Shown: positions 1 to 7,022 of the stretch, piece after piece
Layout of the letters: each line of letters opens with the position of its first letter
Numbering within the stretch: position 1 is the first letter of the stretch
Notes under the pieces: generated by a model
Databases searched by the model: none
What the model saw: only the letters and a program-made list of their open reading frames with translations
Told to the model about the DNA's origin: nothing
Position numbers and translations under genes: made by a program
Assembly (NCBI GenBank): GCA_018400875.1
Contig: JAGYLV010000006.1
Span: 1 to 34,209, forward strand
Reading direction: 5' to 3'
From: a bacterium
GTDB lineage: Bacteria; Bacillota_I; Bacilli_A; Izemoplasmatales; Izemoplasmataceae
DNA length: 34,209 nt

Positions 1-738
1 CATTTCTCTATACTTAAAAGATGGTATGTGATGAATTACAGCAATAGAAAAAACCTTATCAAAAAAATCATTTTCAATCAGACAAATCATAAATTGATTG
101 GGTTCTAAATGATCTAAGTGATGCAAGATTCCATAATAGGGGAGGTACGGCGCTTTAGAATCTTTTTTATAGATGGGAAAATCAGTCACAATCAGATCGA
201 ACCGGTGATCTTTAAAGCTAAACGAATCTTGTTGGTAAAGCGTATGGGTAATATCTAAGGCGTCTAAATAATTGCGTGCGAGTTCAACGAGTTGATCATG
301 GATTTCAATGCCGCTAAAAACCGTGGTGTCCGGTAAACCCTCGGCCAGGGTCGCCAGTAAGTTCCCTGTTCCCAAGAAAGGATCCAGGACTCTCAAAGGT
401 GCAGTGTCGTAAAGCTTATCGATGAGATACCCAATGAAATAGCCAATGCCATCCGGTGTCATCAGTGCGTTGGCAATCTGATCGTCTTTAAATGCTTGTA
501 AAATGAAAAGCTGGAAGGCTTTGCGCATGGAGGGTCCATCAAAGTTCCGGTTTTCAATGGTGGCTTTCGCTTCGGTTAACGTATCTTTATTTTTTATCGA
601 ATCCGGGGTGACATCATCGAGTAAAAACTGAAACACACCGTTCAGTGCCGCTAGGCCATCCCGGGTTTCTTCATAAAAGATCGGATAGACCGTCTCTAAA
701 AATGTAATCATGGCACTTAAACTTTCTTTTTTGGACAC
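1..738 (-). CDS. YtxK-like class I SAM-dependent DNA methyltransferase, partial (C-terminus missing)
   Basis: The reading frame is open from a GTG at 738 to the left edge (246 codons), so the C-terminus lies outside the window. An N-terminal helical region of about 95 residues precedes a Rossmann methyltransferase core with a SAM-binding motif DPFLGTGNLL near residue 118. A motif IV-like DLIVTDFPIY near residue 180 replaces the usual NPPY/DPPY. This layout is that of the YtxK family of N6-adenine methylase-like proteins, which in Bacillus lie near acetate kinase; their real substrate is not established. GTG at 738 is chosen because an ATG at 740 hits a stop within a few codons and GGTGAT sits just upstream. 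A good promoter (755-783) gives a leader of only about ten bases. Family call fairly firm, substrate unknown. Confidence 0.75.
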   Translation of the reverse strand, partial: MSKKESLSAMITFLETVYPIFYEETRDGLAALNGVFQFLLDDVTPDSIKNKDTLTEAKATIENRNFDGPSMRKAFQLFILQAFKDDQIANALMTPDGIGYFIGYLIDKLYDTAPLRVLDPFLGTGNLLATLAEGLPDTTVFSGIEIHDQLVELARNYLDALDITHTLYQQDSFSFKDHRFDLIVTDFPIYKKDSKAPYLPYYGILHHLDHLEPNQFMICLIENDFFDKVFSIAVIHHIPSFKYREM

Positions 739-754
739 ATTATCACCAAAATTT

Positions 755-783
755 ATAATAGCATTCTACCCACTGAATGTCTA
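755..783 (-). promoter_or_regulatory. Sigma-A-type promoter for the YtxK-like gene
   Basis: On the minus strand a -35 box TAGACA (783-778) is followed by a 17-base spacer and a -10 box TATTAT (760-755). Transcription would start near 748, about ten bases before the GTG at 738. Confidence 0.7.
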
Positions 784-800
784 TGCGATTAAGGGGAAAA

Positions 801-820
801 CTGAATATCCATTCAGTTAA
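801..820. promoter_or_regulatory. Inverted repeat between divergent promoters, candidate operator
   Basis: CTGAAT-ATCC-ATTCAG (801-816) is a perfect 6-base inverted repeat with a 4-base centre, lying between the minus promoter at 755-783 and the plus promoter starting at 827. The segment 803-820 matches 16 of 18 bases with 5768-5785 upstream of parA. An operator role is inference. Confidence 0.35.
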
Positions 821-826
821 TTAATG

Positions 827-855
827 TTGTGAAGCACCCCCAGATTTGGTATGCT
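827..855 (+). promoter_or_regulatory. Promoter for yidD-metK, predicted leaderless start
   Basis: -35 TTGTGA (827-832), 17-base spacer, -10 TATGCT (850-855). The expected start point at about 862-863 coincides with the yidD start codon at 863, so the transcript would have essentially no 5' leader. Confidence 0.65.
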
Positions 856-862
856 TATAACG

Positions 863-1105
863 ATGAAAAAAAGAAATCAATGGGCCGTGAAACTGATCAC
901 GGATTATCAAGCACATACGGCTGACAGACCCCCGACGTGTCGGTACTCACCGACGTGTTCAGCGTACGCCAAAGAAGCCTTTGAAACCCGCAACGGTTTC
1001 ATTGCATTTTTTTTAAGTGCGTGGCGGATTTTAAGATGCAATCCACTTTCCAAAGGCGGCTATGATCCTGTGCCTAAACCCAAAAGGAGATCCCACGATG
1101 AATAA
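863..1105 (+). CDS. yidD: Membrane protein insertion efficiency factor YidD
   Basis: 80 residues. The YidD signature is complete: [11 protein letters not shown] near residue 26, a hydrophobic stretch with a glycine, then [17 protein letters not shown]. YidD is a small, amphipathic, membrane-associated protein that assists YidC/Sec insertion of membrane proteins; its conserved cysteines and the NP..GGYDPVP tail are family hallmarks. An in-frame ATG at 851 falls inside the -10 box, so ATG 863 is preferred; no Shine-Dalgarno is seen before it, as expected for a leaderless message. The gene overlaps metK by 8 bases (ATGAATAA), so metK translation is probably coupled to it. YidD is usually found near rnpA-yidC at the replication origin, so pairing with metK is less usual. 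Confidence 0.92.
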   Translation: MKKRNQWAVKLITDYQAHTADRPPTCRYSPTCSAYAKEAFETRNGFIAFFLSAWRILRCNPLSKGGYDPVPKPKRRSHDE

Positions 1106-2258
1106 TCACTATTTCTTCACGTCAGAAAGTGTCACCGAAGGCCATCCGGATAAAATTTGCGATCAAATTTCCGATGCCATTTTAGATGCGGCACTCACCG
1201 ATGATCCGCAGGCGAGAGTCGCCGTAGAAACAGCGGTAACGACTGGTTTAGTCTTAGTATTTGGAGAAATCACAACCACCACATACATCGACATTCAATC
1301 GTTGGTCCGGAAAACGATTAAAGAAATCGGCTACACGCGTGGAAAGTACGGATTTGATGCGGATAATACGGGCGTTTTAGTCGCTTTAGACCCTCAATCC
1401 CCCGACATTGCCGGTGGAGTGGACCGCGGAGAAAGCTTAGGCGCCGGCGATCAAGGGCTAATGTTTGGCTATGCGACCAATGAAACCGATACCTACATGC
1501 CCATCACTGCGGTGTATGCACAGCGTTTAGCTAAACGCTTATCCGACGTCCGTAAAGATGGCACGCTTGAGTATTTAAGACCCGATGGGAAAACGCAAGT
1601 CACCGTCGAATTTGACGCGGAAGGAACCCCACTCCGTGTGGATGCGATTGTCATCTCCACACAACACGCAGATGACGTCGATCAGGCCACAATTGCCAAA
1701 GACTTACACACACACGTGATTGATCACGTGATTCCTAAAGACTTACGCGATACCAACACCAAATACTTCATTAACCCTTCCGGCCAGTTCATCATTGGGG
1801 GTCCCCAAGGGGACGCAGGCCTCACTGGCCGGAAGATCATCGTGGACACCTACGGTGGTGTGGCCCGCCATGGGGGCGGTGCTTTCAGTGGGAAAGACCC
1901 CTCCAAAGTTGACCGCAGTGGGGCCTATGCTGCCCGGTATGTCGCGAAAAATGTCGTGGCCGCAGGCCTCGCAGATCGCTGTGAAATTCAACTTTCCTAT
2001 GCGATTGGTGTGGTCGAACCGACCAGCATTTACATCGATACATTTGGGACCCATCATGTGGATAAGTCAAAAATATTAAAAGCCATCGAAACCGTCTTTG
2101 ATTTAACACCTTCAGGCATCATCAAAACGTTAAACTTACAAACCCCTATTTATCAAAAGACGGCGGCTTACGGTCACTTTGGCCGGCAAGACATCACCTT
2201 CCCTTGGGAAGAGCTGAATCAAGTGGATGCGCTCAAAAAAGCCATTGAAAATGCCTAA
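1098..2258 (+). CDS. metK: S-adenosylmethionine synthetase (methionine adenosyltransferase)
   Basis: 386 residues, normal length. It makes S-adenosylmethionine from methionine and ATP in the cytosol, supplying methyl groups to RsmG, the YtxK-like protein and others. Recognisable motifs: the N-terminal ATP-binding [13 protein letters not shown], the loop [12 protein letters not shown], and the glycine-rich [16 protein letters not shown] signature. ATG 1098 is chosen because AAAGGAGATC lies 7-10 bases upstream and the protein then begins [19 protein letters not shown], as homologues do. It overlaps yidD by 8 bases and ends at a strong terminator. No SAM riboswitch can fit: the whole leader is the yidD coding region. 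Confidence 0.97.
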   Translation: MNNHYFFTSESVTEGHPDKICDQISDAILDAALTDDPQARVAVETAVTTGLVLVFGEITTTTYIDIQSLVRKTIKEIGYTRGKYGFDADNTGVLVALDPQSPDIAGGVDRGESLGAGDQGLMFGYATNETDTYMPITAVYAQRLAKRLSDVRKDGTLEYLRPDGKTQVTVEFDAEGTPLRVDAIVISTQHADDVDQATIAKDLHTHVIDHVIPKDLRDTNTKYFINPSGQFIIGGPQGDAGLTGRKIIVDTYGGVARHGGGAFSGKDPSKVDRSGAYAARYVAKNVVAAGLADRCEIQLSYAIGVVEPTSIYIDTFGTHHVDKSKILKAIETVFDLTPSGIIKTLNLQTPIYQKTAAYGHFGRQDITFPWEELNQVDALKKAIENA

Positions 2259-2266
2259 AAAAAAAT

Positions 2267-2300
2267 AGCCCGTGCGAATACACTCGCACGGGCTTTATTT
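2267..2300. terminator. Bidirectional intrinsic terminator between metK and the convergent gene
   Basis: A perfect 11-base stem (AGCCCGTGCGA / TCGCACGGGCT) with a 6-base loop is followed by TTATTT on the plus strand and by a run of Ts on the minus strand. It can close metK and the convergent minus gene ending at 2305. Confidence 0.9.
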
Positions 2301-2304
2301 ATCC

Positions 2305-3135
2305 TTAAAGAATGGTCATGCGTCTTAACGCATCTTGTTCGTCTTGATTAAATAACTCAATGGCTTCATCAATCGATGTGGCTTTTTTCTCTTCCAAATA
2401 ATGAATCATGGTTTTAATGGTTTTATAGGCTTTATACTCGGGTGGAATCACGGTGATAGCGTCAAAGGCTTTTTGAGCTTCTGCAATTTTTCGGTTGTAC
2501 GTATTCAATTCCTCTTGAATATGGTTTAAAGCATTTTCTTTTTCTTTTGCCAAGGCTTTTAAAGCCGCTTGCAAGGTTTCGTTTTTAAAGGCATTGCGGT
2601 CTAATAGATTATAAAGGGCAGGGAAAATACCTCCCGCTAAATAACTAATGACAAGGTGAATATTAATCAAACCAAATAAGACTAAAAAGAACGGCCCAGA
2701 ATCAGTAAAAAAGACAATCGATGCGTAGACCAATAAGGTCGTCGCAAATAAGGCTAATAATAACCCATAAAAGAGTGCCCCTGTGAGATACCAATCTGGG
2801 ACTTTATAGGGCTTATATCCAAGCACAAACCAAAGATTGATGAGCACGCCGATCAATAAGCTGACCCCGAGTGAATCCCAGGCATTTTGAAAAAACCCTA
2901 GCGCACTAATAAATACAATGATTCCTATAAGGGTCACGAGAGTTTGCATGACGATGAAGCTCTTTGCTTCTAAGCCTTTTAAATATTCGTATTCAATGAC
3001 CGCTTTTTTGACAAAAAAGGTCTCATTGATTTCTTGCGTTTTTTTGCGTTCCACTTCTTTTTTTTCGTATTCAAGATCTTGCAAAGTATCAGCAAACTTA
3101 AGAAGGGTGCGCAATTCAGATATGATTGGATTCAT
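2305..3135 (-). CDS. Unknown membrane protein with coiled coils flanking four transmembrane helices
   Basis: 276 residues; I do not recognise the family. Residues about 12-36 form a charged helix/coiled coil (EYEKKEVERKKTQE), followed by four hydrophobic segments near 60-80, 88-107, 117-142 and 148-170. A long charged helical C-terminus (185-276, heptad-like with many K/E/A) follows. Both ends should be cytosolic. No catalytic motif, signal peptide or cysteine pair is visible. ATG 3135 is supported by AGAGGAGA seven bases upstream. It lies alone between the metK terminator and a tRNA cluster. A membrane scaffold or remodelling role is possible from the architecture but is guesswork. Confidence 0.8.
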   Translation of the reverse strand: MNPIISELRTLLKFADTLQDLEYEKKEVERKKTQEINETFFVKKAVIEYEYLKGLEAKSFIVMQTLVTLIGIIVFISALGFFQNAWDSLGVSLLIGVLINLWFVLGYKPYKVPDWYLTGALFYGLLLALFATTLLVYASIVFFTDSGPFFLVLFGLINIHLVISYLAGGIFPALYNLLDRNAFKNETLQAALKALAKEKENALNHIQEELNTYNRKIAEAQKAFDAITVIPPEYKAYKTIKTMIHYLEEKKATSIDEAIELFNQDEQDALRRMTIL

Positions 3136-3241
3136 GCGTGTCTCCTCTGGTCAATACGAGTGGTCTCTTACATCTATCATAACAGCATCCCCATCTATTA
3201 AAAGATAACGGGTGAGTGAAAAGAAAAAGACTTCAATTAAA

Positions 3242-3315
3242 TGGAGCAGGTGAGGGGAATTGAACCCCCGACTCCGCCTTGGCAAGGCGACGTTTTACCA
3301 CTAAACCACACCTGC
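3242..3315 (-). tRNA. tRNA-Gly (anticodon GCC)
   Basis: 74 bases including an encoded CCA end. The acceptor stem GCAGGTG/CACCTGC is perfect, the anticodon loop reads CTTGCCA with GCC at the anticodon, and the T arm contains GGGGGTTCAATTCCCC. It is last in the transcription order of a four-tRNA cluster. No clear terminator follows it before the next gene. Confidence 0.95.
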
Positions 3316-3380
3316 ATTTAACTTAAAGTCTAAGACTAATATACCACTCATCGTGGCATCTTGTAAAGATGGAAACTGAT

Positions 3381-3463
3381 TGGTGCGGGTGACAGGAATC
3401 GAACCTGCACTCCGAAGAACTAGATCCTAAATCTAGCGCGTCTGCCAGTTCCGCCACACCCGC
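3381..3463 (-). tRNA. tRNA-Leu (anticodon TAG)
   Basis: 83 bases with encoded CCA. Acceptor stem GCGGGTG/CACCCGC; anticodon stem CTAGA/TCTAG around the loop TTTAGGA gives anticodon TAG. The extra length comes from the long variable arm typical of class II leucine tRNAs. Confidence 0.93.
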
Positions 3464-3470
3464 ATTTTTT

Positions 3471-3545
3471 TGGCTGGGCTGGATGGATTCGAACCATCGA
3501 TGTCGGAGTCAAAGTCCGATGCCTTAACCACTTGGCGACAGCCCA
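3471..3545 (-). tRNA. tRNA-Gln (anticodon TTG)
   Basis: 75 bases with encoded CCA. Acceptor stem TGGGCTG/CAGCCCA; anticodon stem TCGGA/TCCGA around CTTTGAC gives anticodon TTG. It is separated by a few bases from its neighbours in the cluster. Confidence 0.93.
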
Positions 3546-3548
3546 TAA

Positions 3549-3633
3549 TGGTGGAGGGGGACGGATTCGAACCGCCGAACCCTGAGGGAGTAGATTTACA
3601 GTCTACCGCGTTTAACCACTTCGCTACCCCTCC
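3549..3633 (-). tRNA. tRNA-Tyr (anticodon GTA)
   Basis: 85 bases with encoded CCA. Acceptor stem GGAGGGG/CCCCTCC; anticodon stem GTAGA/TCTAC around CTGTAAA gives anticodon GTA; long variable arm as expected for bacterial tRNA-Tyr. It is first in the cluster, about ten bases downstream of the predicted start point. Confidence 0.94.
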
Positions 3634-3649
3634 AAAAGGCGCATAAAAG

Positions 3650-3678
3650 ATTATATTATATCGCCATTTTTATTGCAA
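3650..3678 (-). promoter_or_regulatory. Strong promoter of the tRNA Tyr-Gln-Leu-Gly cluster
   Basis: On the minus strand -35 TTGCAA (3678-3673), 17-base spacer, consensus -10 TATAAT (3655-3650). The start point is expected near 3643, ten bases before tRNA-Tyr. It sits immediately after the stop codon of the MazG-like gene. Confidence 0.85.
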
Positions 3679-3680
3679 GG

Positions 3681-3977
3681 TTAATTTTTACTTGGATACT
3701 TTACTTCATTCTTTTTTAATTTGTCATGAATAATTTCTTTAATATTAAGCCCTAGATCGTGCGCCATCGCAATGGCATATATGAGGACATCCGCCAGTTC
3801 TTCTTTGACATTTTCTTCGTCATAAGAGACATCCCCCCACTGAAAGTTTTCTAAAAGTTCAGCGGCTTCAATAATAATTGACTTAGCTAATTTTTCAGGA
3901 TTATCGGATAAGTGCCAATCGCGATCATTCCGAAATTCTATGATGGTCGTTACAATATCTTTAATGGTATCACTCAC
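3681..3977 (-). CDS. MazG-like nucleotide pyrophosphohydrolase
   Basis: 98 residues, all helical. The MazG/dUTPase-like all-alpha fold is shown by the metal-binding pair EAAELLE near residue 37 and EELADVLIYA near residue 59 (EExxE...ExxD type). Such single-domain enzymes hydrolyse (d)NTPs to the monophosphate and pyrophosphate, cleaning the nucleotide pool; the RDWHLSDNPEKLAKSI segment resembles small dCTP-pyrophosphatase-like members. The start is GTG 3977, overlapping the upstream DUF951 gene by 8 bases (GTGAGTGA), with GAGGG upstream. It is last in the parA-parB-DUF951-MazG operon. Exact substrate unknown. Confidence 0.85.
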   Translation of the reverse strand: MSDTIKDIVTTIIEFRNDRDWHLSDNPEKLAKSIIIEAAELLENFQWGDVSYDEENVKEELADVLIYAIAMAHDLGLNIKEIIHDKLKKNEVKYPSKN

Positions 3978-4158
3978 TCTTTACCCTCTTGATACGTTTA
4001 ATTAACTTAATGCGTTCGAGCATCACAATTCGGTCACATCCTAAACACCGAATTTTCACATCCGCACCCAAACGGATCACTTCCCATTCTGTTGAGCCAC
4101 ACGGATGTGGCTTTTTCATCTCAAGCACTTGGCCAATTTTTAGTTCATCGCTTTGCAT
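3970..4158 (-). CDS. DUF951 family protein (YyzM-like)
   Basis: 62 residues. The family pattern KKPHPCG..EWEVIRLGADVKIRCLGCDR.VML is fully present, with cysteines in PHPCG and CLGC that could bind a metal or nucleic acid. The function of the family is unknown; members usually lie beside parB and ychF in Firmicutes, as here. ATG 4158 gives the usual family length and has GAGG nine bases upstream; starting at an earlier ATG (4194) would add 12 non-family residues and deepen the overlap with parB to 50 bases. With this start the overlap is 14 bases. Confidence 0.85.
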   Translation of the reverse strand: MQSDELKIGQVLEMKKPHPCGSTEWEVIRLGADVKIRCLGCDRIVMLERIKLIKRIKRVKSE

Positions 4159-4960
4159 TGACTTGATCCTCGATAAATTGATCAAGGGAATCATTGGATT
4201 GAAAGCCCAAAATGATTTTGTTACCTTGAACTTTGATATCGACTTTTTTTAAATTAAGTTTTTGTTTAATGGCAGTCGCTGCTTTAGAGGTTTTAGTATG
4301 ATTACGATTGCTTAAATGATTTTCTAAATCACGAACAGACCAATGTTCACTGACAATTTTTTCAGCCAATCCTCGGACTTTTTTAAAATCATTTAATTTG
4401 CTCAAAATCCGGGCATGACCCATGCTCAGTTTGCGATTAAGCACCAGTTCAATCACATCTTCAGGTAAGTGAAGTAATCCAATGATATTGGTTACATAAG
4501 ATCGACTTTTCCCAATTTTTTTAGCCAGTTGCGCGTGTGTGTAATCATAATCTTCAACCAGTTGCTTAAAGGTTGCAGCTTCTTCTACAGAGGTTAAATC
4601 TTCACGTTGTATGTTTTCAATGAGCGCAAGCTCAGCTGCCATTTGTGCATTGTAATCTCTGACGACGGCTGGGATGGTTTGTTTATTAGCGAGTAATGAG
4701 GCCTTAAACCGACGTTCACCGGCGATAATCATATATCCTTTAGAAACTGGTTTGACAATAATGGGTTGCATCAACCCATATTCCATAATGGATTCTTTAA
4801 GTTCGTGAAGTTTTTTTTGATCGTAATAAATCCGTGGTTGATCAGGATTTGTTTTTAAATCGGCGAGATTGATTTGAATCACTTTTTCATCGGCTGAAAT
4901 TTCGAGCTCATTTTCATCCATGAGTTGGCTCAGCCCGCGTCCTAAATTCGATTTACTCAT
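4145..4960 (-). CDS. parB: Chromosome-partitioning protein ParB/Spo0J
   Basis: 271 residues. The N-terminal ParB/Sulfiredoxin CTPase domain contains DQPR (near 41), AGERRFKAS (near 79) and ENIQREDL (near 113). It is followed by a helix-turn-helix domain (YDYTHAQLAKKIGKSRSYVTN, near 135) that reads parS, and a lysine-rich linker and C-terminal dimerisation segment. ParB loads as a CTP-dependent clamp at parS and recruits SMC and ParA for origin segregation. It overlaps parA by 8 bases (ATGAGTAA). I did not see a consensus parS (a 16-base palindrome centred on CACGTG) in this window. The family call is secure. Confidence 0.96.
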   Translation of the reverse strand: MSKSNLGRGLSQLMDENELEISADEKVIQINLADLKTNPDQPRIYYDQKKLHELKESIMEYGLMQPIIVKPVSKGYMIIAGERRFKASLLANKQTIPAVVRDYNAQMAAELALIENIQREDLTSVEEAATFKQLVEDYDYTHAQLAKKIGKSRSYVTNIIGLLHLPEDVIELVLNRKLSMGHARILSKLNDFKKVRGLAEKIVSEHWSVRDLENHLSNRNHTKTSKAATAIKQKLNLKKVDIKVQGNKIILGFQSNDSLDQFIEDQVNAKR

Positions 4961-5726
4961 TGTTTTCTACGACCTCTTTAGCTAGACTTTTATATCCCAG
5001 TGATGCTTTAGATCTCGGTGAAAACTCTGTGACCGGTAGACCGTAACTCGAGGAGACTGCCACCTTTACGTTTCTAGGAATAATTGTCTTGAATACTTTT
5101 TCCCGGAAATACGTTTTCACCTCATTGATGACTTCATACCCAATATTACTCCGGGTATCGAGCATCGTGAGTAAAACCCCTTCAATAATTAGCTTACGTT
5201 CAGCATATTGCTTTTTATTTTGAATGAAGCGGATGGTATTGAGGAGTTGAGTGAGACCATCCATGGCTAAAAATTCACATTGAACAGGAATTAACACTGA
5301 ATCTGCGGCAATTAAAGCATTGGTAGTAATCAGACCCAGTGAGGGGGGACAATCAATTATGATGTAATCATAATTATCTCTTATCGGCTCTAGCGCATTG
5401 GCTAAAATATAGTTTTTATTATCATCACTGAGTAAAGCTCCTTCCACATTCGAAAGGTCAAATTTTGCAGGAATGATATCTATTTCTACTTTAGGAACGT
5501 GAATCAATATATCTTGAACAGGCACTTGATTCATAAATAAATCGGTCGATGAAGCCTTTAAATTAGATCGGTTGACCCCTAAGTTCGTGGTCGCATTGGC
5601 TTGATAGTCAATATCCACTAAACAAACTCTTTTTCCAAGTTCAACAAGCCCACTTGCTAAGTTTACCGATGTAGTGGTTTTACCTACACCACCTTTTTGA
5701 TTACTCACTGCGACTATCTTACCCAT
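4953..5726 (-). CDS. parA: Chromosome-partitioning ATPase ParA/Soj
   Basis: 257 residues, standard for chromosomal Soj-type ParA with no N-terminal regulatory extension. A deviant Walker A KGGVGKTT (near residue 11) with the signature lysine, the A' motif VCLVDIDYQANAT (near 34) and the Walker B IIIDCPPSLGL (near 122) are clear. It binds DNA non-specifically as an ATP dimer and works with ParB. ATG 5726 follows TAGGAGTTTATC. It is first in its operon and follows a terminator at 5791-5825, so it must have its own promoter, which I could not place with confidence. Confidence 0.96.
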   Translation of the reverse strand: MGKIVAVSNQKGGVGKTTTSVNLASGLVELGKRVCLVDIDYQANATTNLGVNRSNLKASSTDLFMNQVPVQDILIHVPKVEIDIIPAKFDLSNVEGALLSDDNKNYILANALEPIRDNYDYIIIDCPPSLGLITTNALIAADSVLIPVQCEFLAMDGLTQLLNTIRFIQNKKQYAERKLIIEGVLLTMLDTRSNIGYEVINEVKTYFREKVFKTIIPRNVKVAVSSSYGLPVTEFSPRSKASLGYKSLAKEVVENNE

Positions 5727-5767
5727 GATAAACTCCTAATAAAGTAAGCTAATTTTATCACAGCCGT

Positions 5768-5785
5768 GAACATCCATTCGGTTAA
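5768..5785. promoter_or_regulatory. 18-base motif upstream of parA, shared with the ytxK/yidD intergenic region
   Basis: GAACATCCATTCGGTTAA here matches GAATATCCATTCAGTTAA at 803-820 in 16 of 18 positions. Both lie just upstream of a minus-strand gene, in the same orientation. Possibly the site of a common regulator; inference only. Confidence 0.3.
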
Positions 5786-5790
5786 ATCAA

Positions 5791-5825
5791 AAAAAGTTTT
5801 CCACGTCTAATGTGGAAAACTTTTT
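5791..5825 (-). terminator. Intrinsic terminator of the rsmG-membrane protein operon
   Basis: A 14-base stem (AAAAAGTTTTCCAC / GTGGAAAACTTTTT) with a 7-base loop, followed on the minus strand by a run of Ts. It lies 16 bases after the stop of the gene ending at 5841 and upstream of parA. Confidence 0.85.
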
Positions 5826-5840
5826 GGTTTGAGCTTGGTG

Positions 5841-7022
5841 CTACATTTTTTTATAAATATCTTCGTTGTCCAAAAAGACTCCGATGTCTCGGTCATTAAA
5901 ATATTCTTTGATTGCCTTTGACTGATAAATGGCCTTAATATCTCCGTGTTCCAGCGATTCTGCGACGCGTCCCCATTTATCTAGTTGTGTCACTTCTTGT
6001 TTTAAATAGCGATAAATCATGGCACCGGCAATAATTCGATCCGTTTCAAATCGTAAAATAGAATCTAATGAAGTCTCATAATCTTCTACATTAGAATCTA
6101 AGCCTTGACGGGTTTGGGCGAGTAATTCATACGTAAGCTCGGTAAATTCATTGTTTCCGTTCAAGAGGTATTTTTTTAACTGTCTCATGGTTTCTTTGGT
6201 TTTATACTTTAATGATTTATTATTCATGGCCTCATCGATATCAAGATCATGTAGCACCATGTAAAATTCAACAAGCTCTTGCATTTCTTTCGCGGGATGA
6301 CCATTCATTTCCCCGAGGAATGTCGTGATTTCAGTGAGTGCTTGCTGAAAACTTGGCGTTTCATATACCGGCGTTGAATCATCGGCCTCAATTTTGGCGT
6401 CCTTTAAGCGTACGATATTTTCCAAGTATTGTTGCGTGTATGTTTTTGACGATAAAAACTCACGGTAATACCTTTCATTGGCTACTTCTGAATTGATGAA
6501 ATAGAGGAGAAAATACACATAGAATATAAATAGAGTGACTTGATAGATAATGATTTGAAGAGTTTCATTTGTTTGGGTTGAGGCTCCGCCAAACAGACCT
6601 ACATTAAAAAGCATGTAGGCAATCCCAAATAAAGTAAGTAGTGTCCCATAAACAAAAAATGGGAACCCTTCTTGATAGTAGATGATGACACTGAGAATGG
6701 CAAAGACAAATAAATAGATGTACACAGGATTAGAAAAACTTAAAAAAGATCCCATCAAAACAAAGAAGCTTAAAATGCTAAAATGCATGGCGGTCCGAGG
6801 TGCATTCGATAGTAATAATACCCATGCAATCACATAGGTAATCGCAAATGCAGCCGGTACGATAACTTGAATCACTGTGGTGGCAGTCACGATTAGACTA
6901 AATGGAATACTGACCGCACTCACTAAAAATAATGCGATTAATAAAAAGGTGATTTTGATCGATAAAATCTCATTATGCGACAAGAACTCACTGTTACGGA
7001 TTTTCAGTAAAAGACTTTTCAT
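5841..7022 (-). CDS. Unknown six-helix membrane protein with cytosolic helical domain (tandem copy A)
   Basis: 393 residues; no family recognised. Six hydrophobic helices at about 24-46, 50-72, 77-98, 100-116, 120-140 and 153-175 are followed by a cytosolic, mostly helical region of about 215 residues. It has the same length and layout as its upstream neighbour (7019-8200), overlapping it by 4 bases (ATGA) with GGAGG before ATG 7022, so the two are likely made together and are probably divergent paralogues. The segment RIIAGAMIYRYLKQE near 330 followed by a short helical tail resembles the end of HD-GYP domains, but no HD pair or GYP motif is present. It ends at a strong terminator and occupies the place where noc lies in Bacillus. 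Confidence 0.85.
   Translation of the reverse strand: MKSLLLKIRNSEFLSHNEILSIKITFLLIALFLVSAVSIPFSLIVTATTVIQVIVPAAFAITYVIAWVLLLSNAPRTAMHFSILSFFVLMGSFLSFSNPVYIYLFVFAILSVIIYYQEGFPFFVYGTLLTLFGIAYMLFNVGLFGGASTQTNETLQIIIYQVTLFIFYVYFLLYFINSEVANERYYREFLSSKTYTQQYLENIVRLKDAKIEADDSTPVYETPSFQQALTEITTFLGEMNGHPAKEMQELVEFYMVLHDLDIDEAMNNKSLKYKTKETMRQLKKYLLNGNNEFTELTYELLAQTRQGLDSNVEDYETSLDSILRFETDRIIAGAMIYRYLKQEVTQLDKWGRVAESLEHGDIKAIYQSKAIKEYFNDRDIGVFLDNEDIYKKM

Noticed and set aside
739-862. SAM riboswitch upstream of metK/yidD
   Set aside because: The promoter at 827-855 leaves no leader, and no S-box elements are recognisable.
1743-2109. Open frames on both strands inside metK
   Set aside because: They are other-frame readings of a well-conserved gene, without ribosome-binding sites or recognisable motifs.
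5791-5825. Possible parS site near parAB (GTTTTCCAC...GTGGAAAAC)
   Set aside because: The parS consensus has no 7-base spacer and is centred on CACGTG; this sequence is a terminator with a T run. No other parS-like sequence was noticed.
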